The position numbers and the translations under genes are program-made. DNA of 64,000 bases. Origin: Sabellastarte sp. h YS-2021 (taxonomy: Eukaryota; Annelida; Polychaeta; Sabellida; Sabellidae). Positions 45,232 to 56,062 of the stretch are shown here, one piece after another. Where the stretch lies: contig OZ024930.1 of NCBI GenBank assembly GCA_964017235.1, positions 26,664,614-26,728,613 on the forward strand, given 5' to 3'. The notes below the pieces were generated by a model, which worked only from the letters and a program-made list of their open reading frames with translations, searched no databases and was not told the origin of the DNA. How positions within the stretch are numbered: position 1 is the stretch's first letter; every line of letters starts with the position of its first letter.

Positions 45232-45719
45232 AGATGAAAACTTAAGTTATACATTCACATAAATTGTTGTTAATGTAAAATTTTCTTTTAATGAAAGAAA
45301 AAATACACGTTCATCTGTGTATGCAAAATCAGCAAAACTTATCCATAGCAAGTATAAAATGATAATATTATCTGATCTTTATTTCCCAGTATATCGGTAA
45401 AATACGGCCTGTGAGGATATATATGAGTATGTATAAAATAAATATGTATAGTTTATTAATTTATTAACAAAGCTAAACCTGGTCAAATAAGAAAAAAAAA
45501 CTTACAAGGGTGACCTCTTAATTCACATGACATAACATGAAAGATATTTCATATCCATAGATTTAGATTTATTTATTTCAGAGCAAATATTCAATGATTT
45601 ACTGTAGGTAATTATCAACTACAGGATGAAAGTATGGGAGTGGTACTTTTATGGCCATAAAGATACTATTTAGTTTAATCCAATCCTTGCAATGGAGTCA
45701 TTCAATGCATATGAAAACA
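45232..45719. other. Intergenic, nothing recognised
   Basis: AT-rich, no ORF or repeat. Confidence 0.45.
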
Positions 45720-46375
45720 AGGCAACTGCCGCAGCGGTTATCTCCCACCTTAGGATCAGTAATAATGGAGACTTAAAGGAGATATAAGGCCTTTGGAGTA
45801 AAATAACCCCATTTGACATTGAAGAAGGGGTCAAAGGTAAAAGTCAGCAATTGGAAAATAATCTCAGGCCATGACTTCCTATAAGTTGTTTTCACATTTG
45901 GAATCCCTAGTTGCAATGATAAGGGAGATATAAAGCCTTTTTAATAGGATAATCCCATTTAACATTAAACATGTGATAAGACGGCCATTTTGTTTTCGAA
46001 ACTAAGCCAAATTACTATCAGGCTAACTTTTCTAGCCATATATCTTTTGTGCAAATTTGATGAACCTAGCTGCAATATTTCCAGTTTTAAAGCACCTTAA
46101 TGATTTTGGAATAATTGGCCATAGCGGCCATTTTGTTTTTTCAAAATAAGGCCAAAATTTTTCTCAGGAAAAACATTTGCTAGCTACGACTTTTCTTGGT
46201 CTGTCTTTACATTCTGAAGCCATAGCACCAATAATAAGAGAGAAATAAGGACGTTTTAGTGTGATGACCCCATTTAACCTTGAAGCAGGGGTCAAAGGTC
46301 AAATTCAACACATGGAAAAGATTCCCAGGCCATGACTTCCTAGAAGTTGTTTTCACATTCCGAACAAATGAATAC
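45720..46375 (+). repeat. Dispersed repeat R2, two linked copies
   Basis: The block ATAAGG(C/A)...CCCCATTT(G/A)AC(A/C)TTGAAG, then GGGGTCAAAGGT, then CAGGCCATGACTTCCTA(T/G)AAGTTGTTTTCACATT occurs at 45783-45905 and again at 46248-46365. Between them GGCCATTTTGTTTT and CAAAATAAGGCCAAAATTTT match the copy at 52010-52325. Confidence 0.7.
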
Positions 46376-46779
46376 TGATCTTGGATGGCTGCAGGCCCTG
46401 GCCAATGTCCAAGGAAAATAGACGACTAGTACTGGCCGGTGCCACACAGGGAGGTGAGCCCTGTCGTTAAATACCACATGATCCCCCTCCTTTCTTGTTG
46501 ACCATGATATGTACAGACATGTTTTTATTGCAAGGAAAGAAGTTATTATTTTCTTTGGATATACTTGTCATTGGATACTGAAACTACATCAGTTTCTTTA
46601 TTTTATAACATTTATAACATAGAATCTTAATTTTGTGACAATTCACAGAACAGATAAGTATATTTAACACATTTAACAACTTAAATCCACTTCCAGGTTC
46701 ACGTCGTAAAGAAATGTGTGGGTGACAACGACTCGTGCACATAGCTTATATACCAGCATGTATGCCTGTTGAAATCAAG
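46376..46779. other. Intergenic, nothing recognised
   Basis: No gene or element could be assigned. Confidence 0.4.
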
Positions 46780-47090
46780 AAAATAAATATTTTAAGGGTT
46801 TATCGCATATCAGCTACATTGTTTGACCATTATTAGGGTTAAAATATGAGATAAAGCACGAAACTCTGAAGAGAATCCTTGGGGAAACTCGTTTAGTGAC
46901 GTCATCGTCTAGACCGCAACTGCTGAGAGACTAGATGCATGTAGCTTTTTATACAGGACCTTTATAATAAAATAAATAAAACATTTTAACCCTTATTTGC
47001 TACATTATTGACCATTTAAAGGGTTAAAACATAAAAAATAAAGTACTAAAACGAGTCCTTGTTCAAATCGTTTTCGTCTAGACAGCAGGG
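46780..47090 (+). repeat. Diverged duplication, about 170-195 bp
   Basis: Two related blocks: AAAATAAATATTTTAAGGGTT...TCGTCTAGACCGCA (46780-46920) and AAAATAAATAAAACATTTTAACCC...TCGTCTAGACAGCA (46968-47097). Both hold GACCATT, AGGGTTAAAA and an ATAAAG(C/T)AC word. Confidence 0.6.
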
Positions 47091-47097
47091 GCCGATT

Positions 47098-47637
47098 TCA
47101 CTAAGGGACTTAAGCCTGATTTTGGGCTTAAGTTTAAAACTTTGGTCTTAAATTCTGGCAAAAATGTGCTAAGTCAGTGGGCGTAGACTTAGTGGATTTC
47201 ACAAAGGGGCTAAGTCCATGGATTTGGACAGTGGACTTAACTTTAAGTCTGGGAGGTAGTGAGCTTAAATTTTGTAAAGAGGACTTAAATATGGCCGCCA
47301 TAATCTTTTCTCCACTTCAAAATGTGAAATGGCTGTAAATAAAGTATAATTATACAGAACACCTTACTGAAGTAGTCTTTTGGAAGTTTATATGATGTAA
47401 CAAGGTTTTCTATTTCAAAACAGCACTTATCCTCAGATAAAATGCATCAAATGAAGGATATAAAAGGTCATAAGACACAGAAAACCACTGTGGTTATTTG
47501 ATAGCTTGGACTTAGCTAAGTCACCTTTGTGAAATCCATTTTAAGTCCCAGAAGTAGTTAAGACAAAGTCTTAGATTTAAGTCCCTGACTTAGCCAATAA
47601 AGGGACTTAGTTTAAGTCCTTTAGTGAAATCGGCCCC
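47098..47637. mobile_element. MITE family 2, copy 1
   Basis: Ends GGGGCCGATTTCACTAAGGG and, inverted, GGGGCCGATTTCACTAAAGG. The interior repeats the word GGACTTAAG/CTTAAGTCC many times. There is no ORF. A diverged relative is at 61917-62222. Target duplication unclear. Confidence 0.8.
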
Positions 47638-48244
47638 AGGTACCTGCAAAACTAAGGTCGCCATATGCTGTTGGGGAGCCCTTGGTTGGCAATAAAAAGT
47701 CACCCCCTTTTCTGTGCATTTTATTTAAAGATCCAACATATATTTGATATAAACATGAATAAATAAAATATTTGAAATATTTTACCTACAGCGTCTTTGT
47801 AAAATAGACGAATATTAATGCATAATGGCAAGGCAGTTGAAATGCAAACAATTGTTTACGTAATACCTGCCTTCTCTCCAATTAGTTCAATTCAACAACA
47901 AATAGTGGTTGTTTTCTAAAACTATCTGTTAAAACAATAAATGGGGAAGTTCCAGACTTCTATTTTGAAAACCGTATCATTCCAAGTAGAAGTGGATCAG
48001 ATGTCCGCTTGGATCTGAAGCCTGGCCCGAACCCACACACTTGCTCTTCACCCGAGTTATAACCATCCGAGAGTTCGGATGTACGGATGATTGAAGCCTG
48101 GTCCCACCACAGTTTGACTTATCACCTAAGTACTGACCATCTGAACATGGTCTGATGTTCGGATCTAAAATCTGAACGTTTGGATGTTCGGATGATGGTT
48201 CCAGATCAGAGCTTTGAACAATCCTAGCGCACACTTGGATTAAA
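47638..48244. other. Intergenic with a GTTCGGATG-rich segment
   Basis: At 47990-48205 the words GTTCGGAT, TTCGGATGATGG and their complements recur at least four times. A minus-strand ORF spans it (47977-48234), but its composition follows the repeat and no domain is seen. Confidence 0.45.
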
Positions 48245-49360
48245 AGTACACAAGTCTTGTATTAAATATCACTTATTTGAGGCTTTGGTGGAAGTCAAAA
48301 GTCCTCAAGCCCAAAAGGGCTTCATCTGAACAAGGTCCTTTACTCAGACCGGACTCTGTATTTTATAGTGAAGTAGATTGCCTGACTTACCCCTAATCAT
48401 ATTACGAGGAGATTGAAACTTAGGCAGTTTTTGAATCTCCCTTATCAGGGCCAGTATGTCTAGGTCCTCCACAATCTGGGCTCTGAATTATGTAGCAGGC
48501 CAACAGGAGCTTAGGCCAAGGGGTCCTTCAGCTATGCTCCCACTCAATCCTCAACTGAAGATGCCTTGATAAATTTAAACAGGACTTTCTGGTCGTTAAT
48601 TTACCTGAAAATTAATTTATAAAACCCCTTGTTTAACTAGGGGGCATATTGGGACAACCTTGTTTTGAGGACAAATTACAAGATTACAAATCTGTATCTC
48701 CCCTAGTCACTCTGGGCCCCCTGGGGGCTAGGTCCCCTACTGGTAGTCACAGAGTTTGAGCTTCAAGCAAGGGAAAATCTCTGTACCCTTAATTTTTGGC
48801 TGCTCTTACCTAGGTCATTTCTGAATACAACCTGGCTAAGAAACTGTTAAGACAGTATCAAGGCTACTGTCCAGGACAATTCAGATTCAAGGGTTCATAA
48901 AAACCAGCAGCCAGAGGTTATGAAAAGACCTGTGACCAGACATCCTGTATAAGGGGATCCTTATCCAACAGAGTTCCTTACCTGTCAAGTAAGGCCTTAG
49001 CCCACTCTCCAGAGAGACTTATACACTATGGGGAATTCATAATTAGTTACCAGATCCTAAGAACTTAGGAGTTCCCCATTCTGTCCCACTCCTTTGTTCC
49101 ATTCACAATTAGTTAAGGAGGGACAGGAGTTCCTCCTCAGAGCACCCATAAAAACACTAGGGTTTAGGCCCTATCAAATCAGCCCTTACACAGTCCCCAC
49201 AACTAAGAGACTCCCACAAGATACACCCCTATGGGGTTAATCCATTCCAAGCAGTAACCATCGTTTTCCCCAGGTAGGGGCAAATTGAGTAGAAGAGCCT
49301 CTGGAGGTCATTTTTCAACCTCACACAAGGGGACAAGGACGAGGAAACCCCTCCACCCAA
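48245..49360 (+). pseudogene. Gag-like region of DIRS element C
   Basis: No frame is open for long. Fragments such as YNLAKKLLRQYQ-like segments and a Pro/Ser/Arg-rich stretch just before the RT suggest a decayed gag. This call rests on position more than on motifs. Confidence 0.35.
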
Positions 49361-49369
49361 TGACTCCTT

Positions 49370-50270
49370 TCAGCCTCCCTCAGTCTACCAGTAGGAGGTC
49401 TCCTCCTCTCTTTCAGAAGAGACTGGCAAACAGACAAATGGCCAAATAACGTGTTAAACATTCTTACCATTCATCACCAATCCAAAATTAGCCAGAGTTC
49501 CCCTGATTCACTCAGGATACAAGGCCCACCAAGACCTAGGTCTGGCCTCTTACTCCCAGTCTCTACTGCACAAAATGAAATAGAAAAGGGTGGAAAATGT
49601 AAAATCTCTCAGGTTTTACAGTCGCCTGTTTCTAGTCCCCAAGCCTCACCAAAGGTGGAGACCAGTGATAGACCTAAGCAAGCTCAACACCTTTCTACTT
49701 GTAGAAAGGTTAAAAATGGAAACTTCAGAGTCCATCAGGGCCTCTCTGATTCCAGGGGAATGGGTGTCATTGATAGACCTGTCTGTCGCCATCCTCACAT
49801 CCCCTTCCACCAAAGCCTAAGGAAGTACCTGACACTGTCCTTAGGGTGGATAATAAATCAGGAGAAGTCCGAACTCAAACCTATTCAGGTGTTTCCTTTT
49901 CATGGGCTACGAATAACACCTAGATTCAGCCCTTGTAAAACCCACTCAGAGATATGGCTCAATCTTCAGGATCCATTCCTACACTTAAAGTCAAAACATG
50001 TTTTGACTTCAAGATGTTTGATGTCGCTAACTGGCTTACTCACCTCAATGGAGAAAATAGTCCCGGAAAGACGCATTCACATGAAACTCTTGCAGTTTCT
50101 TTTTTTCTCATGTAAATCTGTTTGCCATTCATCTGAACCACAGAGTTCCACTGTATGTATCTCCAGTCCCATATCAATATGCTTGGGACATAGATGCTCT
50201 GAACATAATCTTGTCGGGTCTCTCTGCTTATGCTTATCCTCCCTAGGCTCTCCTTCATAGGGTGATCCAA
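49370..50270 (+). pseudogene. Reverse transcriptase of DIRS element C
   Basis: The RT start is seen as RSPPLFQKRLANR and, after stops, in the 49590-49820 piece as SLRFYSRLFLVPKPHQRWRP followed by VIDLSKLNTFLLVERLKMET and SLIPGEWVSLIDLS (first Asp). The polymerase box cannot be found. The next blocks are deleted, and in a second frame VFPFHGLRITPRFS, of the post-palm region, appears near 49886. Related elements have about 500 residues here, so a large internal deletion is likely. The long ORF 49451-50260 is a mixture of frames. Confidence 0.65.
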
Positions 50271-50280
50271 AAATCAGAAA

Positions 50281-51402
50281 TTGAAACTGCCTCAGCATTG
50301 TAATAGCCCCAGGCTGGTCAGGGATGCACTGGTTTTGGAACCTAGTGCAGATCTCAACAGAGATCCCTCTCCACTTACCAGTGTCAACAACACTTCTCAA
50401 ACAAGGACCATCTACAAGCCAAAGTGGGCCCTATATGAGAAATGGTGCAGAGCAAATTCGGTGGATTTCTCCACTCCCTCTGTGAAACAAGTCTCAGACT
50501 TCTTCATGTACCTGTACCAAGATCTAAACAGACGTCCGTCTAACATTGATGGTTACAGGACGGCCTTTGTTGACACCTTGGGCCCAGCAGGGTTCTATTT
50601 TTCTCAAAGCTCTGACCTTTACAGGTTACTTCCTAGCTTTCACAGGGATTTTCCTAAAAGTTCCAGGAATCTCCCAAAGTGGAACTTTTCTGTTTTTCTT
50701 AATGAGCTCACAAAGCATCCTTTTGAGAATGTGAAAAAGACACACCTCAAACATCTTACACTCTAAACTGCTTTCTTGCTAGCTTTGGCCTCTGGCAAGG
50801 GCCACAGTGAAATTTGTGCCTGGGTTGCAAACAAAGTATCTCATCTAGGCCAATGTGAAAAGGTAGCTTTGTTCCCCTCTTCAGACTTCATAGCCAAAAA
50901 CCAACTAGCAAGAGAAGGTTCTCAAGTGTGTCTCCAGTGACTATCCCTTCTTTGACTACCATCGTGGATAAACAATTCAAAGAAGACAGGACCCTGTGTT
51001 CAGTTTGGGCCCTGAGGTACTATTTGGATTGAACCAAAACCTGAAAGGGTCTCGATCCCTACCCCTTCAAGAAATGACATACTTCAGACCCGCTACTCTC
51101 TCTTCTTGGTTAAACAAACTATCCTACTTTGTTACATAACAAACAAGCAGAGCAACATTCCTTGGACTTGGTCCAAGTTAAAGCGCATGACATTATGGCC
51201 TTTGTGGCCTCTAAGGCCTTTTGCAGTGGGGTTTCGGTGGATCAAATCATGCAAGCTTGTCACTGGAAAACTCACAACACATTTTCAATTTTTTTACCTA
51301 AAAGACCTTACTTGGTCAGACAATGACAACAATATGTTTCTGGGTCCAGTAGTAGTGGCAGAGCAAGTCCTAGACCCTTCCCCTCAGATTAGTTATCCTT
51401 AG
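50281..51402 (+). pseudogene. Tyrosine recombinase of DIRS element C
   Basis: The N-terminal domain reads TIYKPKWALYEKWCRANSVD and SVKQVSDFFMYLYQDLNRRP, then IDGYRTAF. A stop precedes FLLALASGKGHSEICAW, where relatives have a basic Arg I box (KRRSE-like), and the active-site Arg seems lost. Near the end QVKAHDIMAFVASKAF keeps His but has Met in place of the HxxR Arg. ACHWKTHNTF follows, and a T-run frameshift near 51288 separates YLKDLTWSDNDNN with the candidate Tyr. At least four stops or shifts are present. Confidence 0.72.
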
Positions 51403-51821
51403 AAAGAAAGAGGGGGGGGGGGGGCACATCCACTGCAGCCAAGTCTTCAGGAGTCTAAATCCCAGGGTCTAGGTATATGTCTACCTCCTCAATATGTTTG
51501 GTAAGGTCTTTTATCTTTTATTTCAGTTACAGTATGTAACATGTGTTAAGGACTTGTTTAGGTAAACCCATAAACTCATCATAAGGGTGGCCCTTGGGGC
51601 TATAAACCATTCAAGTGAGCATGCCTGCACTTACCCCTTCAAATCCAGACATCCAGACAGCTTTAGTACTGTCATTCATTCAAATATTCCGGTTTTTGGC
51701 TTCTTACAGGCCCAGTTCACGGAACCGGGGCACTATAAGCGGGACTTAGACTGGCTTTTCTAAAACATTCATTCTAATCTAATTAATTCAAAATCCAAGA
51801 AAAATTGACAAATACCTCCAG

Positions 51822-52005
51822 TCTCAGCTGTAATCCCTCCACTGAGCGGTTGGATTCAGCATTCAGTTCCATATGGTAAGCTATTGTAGCGCAATAAAAT
51901 TGAAAATTTTAATTACTTAAATGTAGCTTTTATAAGCTACAAGCTTACCATGTGGAACTGAAGAGAGTCCCACCCTGCCTCCCTGCTGTATTACAGCTGA
52001 GGGCC
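51822..52005. repeat. Terminal fold-back of DIRS element C
   Basis: CTCAGCTGTAAT opens the left arm (about 51823) and closes, inverted, near 52000. CAGTTCCATATGGTAAGCT (51864-51882) pairs with 51942-51960 with one mismatch. Arms are about 70 bp around a short A/T-rich loop. Confidence 0.85.
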
Positions 52006-52326
52006 TAGCTTTTCTAGTCATATAGATTTTGTGCGAATTTGATGAAGCTAGTTGGAATTCAAGATTTAGAGCACCTTTATGATTTTCAAACAATTAGCTT
52101 GGCGGCCATTTTGTTTTTCAAAATGAGGCCAAAATTTTGTACAGACAGATTTTCATAGCCATAAACATTCCTTGCAGATTTGGTGAAGATATCTTTATAA
52201 ATGAATGATATATTAAGGTTTATGTTAAAACGTGATGAACAGATGCACAGACGGATGGACGGACGCATATAAGGAAGGCGTTTTATAATCTCCCAACCAT
52301 GGCCTTCGGCCACTGGCCGGAGATAA
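52006..52326 (+). repeat. Dispersed repeat R2, copy at the end of element C
   Basis: Shares CTAGCTTTTCTAG, ATTTGATGAAGCTAG, GGCGGCCATTTTGTTTTTCA and GGCCAAAATTTT with 46017-46160. It ends in GACGGATGGACGGACG and GGCCTTCGGCCACTGGCC, a small palindrome. Confidence 0.7.
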
Positions 52327-55300
52327 AATCGTGTACATTGAACTGAAATAGAGTTAAGATGTCAGTTCAAACAGATCTAGTTAAGTTCAATGTGCAGATA
52401 TAGATAAAGCATTTGACCTTATGGGAGATAATAGAGGTAACATGAAGTAACAAAACTGCATTTGCGGGAAATATTTATTTTTATTTGTTAGTTGTACTTG
52501 TGAGTTGTCATAACACTAAAGCTACTTCTGTAACACACTTCTACAGACATATATTTAACTGAGGTTACTTAACTATATCTAATTTCAATATTATTAACAT
52601 TATACCACATTTTTTTTGTTTTGCAGTGCAATAATGTTTTAATGTAACATAATAATAATAATAATTAAACATCACATATAAAATTAATTCTTATTGATTA
52701 TCAGCATAAACCTATATGAGAACATTGCGAAATGAAATTTATTTTAGGTTAATATCTGTCCATTCAAAATTTCACAAATAATACATAAAACATCTAATAA
52801 TTAAAACTACATCTAACATACACTTATTATTACTTGTTACAATAAAAGATTTTAAAATGAACGAATGGAATTTTTAGGGTTTAATATTTACCCATTATTG
52901 AAAATTTGCAGCAAATGAACATCTAAAGCAGCCAACAATGGTAAATCTAGGCATTTCCATTTGAAAACTTGTAAGACCATGTACCTTTTAAACTACTTGT
53001 TGTAATTTTTAAGTAAAATGATATATACAATATAAATAAATCACTAGCTACAAAACATGTGAAAGTTAAGAGTGGGAGAGTTGGGTGAAAATTAAAACAA
53101 GTTATCCATCCAGTTTCAACACAAAGAATGGCGGTAAAATAGTGTGTGGTAACACGCCCCAGCGTATAGATATGAAAATAAAGTTCATTATGTAACAGAA
53201 TAGGAGGGATCCTGGGTACAATTGGTTAGAGGGAAGGTTACTGCTTGGACTGACCACCATTGCCCGTGATGACAATGGAAGAACATCTGGTATTGCAAAA
53301 GACATCAAGTGACTAAGATAAGATTTACTTATATATCTATAAATTTAACCCCACACACTTATTCACTATTTACAATTTGCCAGATAATTACTGAATGGTA
53401 TTCCAGACTGCAAGACTTCTGTCTTTGGGGCATAGGGTTAGGGGATTGATTCTGTCCCATAAATCATCTGTTGTATATATTCAGACATGGAATAATTGAG
53501 TCTGGCTAATATCTCTGGACATAATTCACCTGGCGGTACAACTCTCCCTTTTATGTGATGGAGTTGGAATGAGGATCAGTAACAAAGGACAAAGATTACT
53601 TCCCTTTTGTGCTGATAAATGGGTAATTGCCCAATTCTATATTAGCCTCTGATAGAAAGGGTGTCTTTTTGAATTCTTTGCAGAGTTGTATATTAAGTAA
53701 GTAATTAGGTAGGACTTGGACAAGGTCACCCTTGGGCTTTTATATTGCCGTTTGCAACATCTAAGGCCATAAGGCCAACAATAACAAATTCCTGTATCTG
53801 AGGCGGATTAATTCTAACTGTGTGGAAAATTGCACTTGTTGAAGTTACCAGATGTTTGATTTACCTGCCAGATCATGTAAAAACTGTGTTTATATAATGG
53901 AGTTTGTGACAGTTTGATTAACTACAGTTCATGAAAATTTGATATTAGCTACATATAATCTTACAGTTTAAGGGTTAATAGTACCATTCTCTCCAGCTTT
54001 ACTATTTTATGGATTAATTGTGTATGTAAAATTCTGTTCAAAACCCAAGTAATAATACAAAAACAGATGGTGCAGTTTGGTGGACAGGCATTTTTTGGCA
54101 AAACTGGTGGATATACTTCAAGTCAATTTCATGTCAAAGGACATTAGACTGACAAAGTCACAACAGTTGAATCGGGAAAAGATAAAACAACGACCACAAT
54201 AAATGTTAGTGTTATCATGTCATTACCAAATTTTATCAACTGACCTCAATTTCTAATTCCCCTATATTATGTCTCCATCTCCCATTTGTTCAGTCCATAT
54301 ATTTTTATTCATGCTACCAAATCATTAAGTTGTGACCCTTCAAATGCACAATTAGGTCTGTTACTCCTGTTACACTTGTCACCGAGATGTCTCTGACTGG
54401 TGCAATGGAAGATTAACCTTGTTCAAGGCTAAGCTGTATATAATCATTTATTCTATATCAGTCACATGCACAAATTAGACTCTTTATAAATTAAAATTGA
54501 CTATCTTTGTTCATTCACCCATTTAAAAGAAGAGGCAAAAGTGATCCCCTCCCTTGGAATAAGTTAATAAGTTGAGACTAGATCCTAAACTAGCCTTCTC
54601 AGATTTAACAGACAACTCACTGTTCTTACTTTCATTTAAACCCTTTTCACTGTGGATGTGCTGATGACACACTTCTGGCTATTAAATTAATTTCAATACC
54701 TGTTGTGTAACAGGATGTTTTTCATTTTTTTATCTGTAAAAATGCGAAAATAATAAGGCAAATGTACTGATACGAGTAAAATAGGCTATATGCACGTGTG
54801 CTTTTGTGTAGATTGTTTCAACAATGCTGTAATATCACACTATGAATTAGAGCTGGACGACCCCCCTGCAAATCGAACCCTTAAAATCAGTCCCCAATAC
54901 CCCACTTACATTACAGGTGGTAAGTGGAATATAATTAAGTATAGGATTGGCAGATACAAATCTATAACAATTTAAAGGCCTCATTAACTTTTATATACGA
55001 ATCAGTAACTGATATATACAAATAAGTAACTTTTAATATGACATTTTAAATTTACATATACTGTTTTGTAAATCGTCGATACTAGTTAATATGTTTTAGA
55101 AGAGTTATTAACTTGTTAATACTAGTTAAAATAAGAAAAAGGAATGCTATGTTTTAGAGCCAGTAAATGCACTTTTTATGATTTCCTTTCAATCTGCAGG
55201 AATTAATATCTAACGACACAATGTCACCTAAATAGTCCATATATTTTGCCCTGACTATAAAGCCAGAGGCTAAATGTTGTGTGCGCAACTTGGATGATCT

Positions 55301-55635
55301 ATTGTCACAATTATTGTCAACATATCATGACAGTCATTAACCTGGATATTCAAACTTTGTTTTGTACAATAGAGCTCTGTCTAACAGAATTTCAGAAAAG
55401 TTAATTTCATGCCAAGTAAGAGTACAACACGTTAGGGCTTTACCCAAATAAAAAAAGAAACAGCTTTTTTCTGTACTTCCAAAAACATTTGTACTGGGAC
55501 ATAAAAGCAAATCAATTAAAGTTTACCAGCATCTGAGACCTAGAAATTTTTCAAATGTGCATAGGTCCATAATCGCCACAACACTCCACCAGAATCACAA
55601 TGTAAATTTTTTAATTCAGTAACATAACCTCTAGA
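52327..55635. other. Intergenic, 3.3 kb, nothing recognised
   Basis: AT-rich with TAA repeats near 52650. The small ORFs (53102-53308, 54790-54975) have no motif or splice context I trust. Confidence 0.45.
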
Positions 55636-56062
55636 TACTATTCTATTTTAGACATTTACAGGTCTTAATCTCTGGCAAAGGGAAGCTCTAAAGCACAGCA
55701 CAGGAAACCAATTCAATAAGCATTATTCCATAGACATAACCAGGTCAATGTCATGGAGACACCGGGCAGTTTATGGGCTAAGGTGGGGAAGCCTTTTTTG
55801 AAGAGGTAAGATAGCAAACAGGCAAGAGTTAGAGTAGAATGAACATTGCAAACTGTGGGGGCATCAAAAGCAAAATTTTGACCAAAGTTTGTTTTTTGTT
55901 TATGTACAGATGAGTAGAGTTAAGGAACCTCCCAGAACCTTTTATCCGGTTAGCTATATTTTGTGCCACATTAACCACAATGAATAGGCAAAAGACAACC
56001 CAAATAACTTGCATTATCACTGTGAAAATTACAAACCAAAATGGGCATTTTGAAGATGCAGC
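55636..56062 (-). mobile_element. LINE family X, copy E, 3' fragment
   Basis: The tail TATTCTATTTTAGACATTTA and the 3' end TTAATCTCTGGCAAAGG are the same as in copy D, but more diverged. The C-terminal ORF piece (HKKQ-type PQ/DAPTVCNV region) is present without an open frame. Confidence 0.7.

Larger units (their letters stand above)
48245..52005 (+). mobile_element. DIRS1-type retrotransposon (element C), decayed
   Basis: The coding remnants are gag-like (about 48250-49320), RT (49370-50270) and tyrosine recombinase (50281-51402), followed by a terminal fold-back (51822-52005). It is richer in GC than its surroundings. It belongs to a different branch from elements A and B, because RT and recombinase motifs are of the FYSRLFLVPK / KAHDI kind. 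The 5' limit is a guess. Confidence 0.75.

Noticed and set aside
49451-50260. 269-residue open frame read as one protein
   Set aside because: It mixes frames of a decayed DIRS reverse transcriptase; the RT motifs switch frame inside it.
53200-53270. tRNA-like sequence (TGGTTAGAGGG)
   Set aside because: A box A-like word is present but no box B at proper spacing.
54790-54975. 61-residue ORF as a possible exon
   Set aside because: No consensus splice sites in phase and no recognisable domain.
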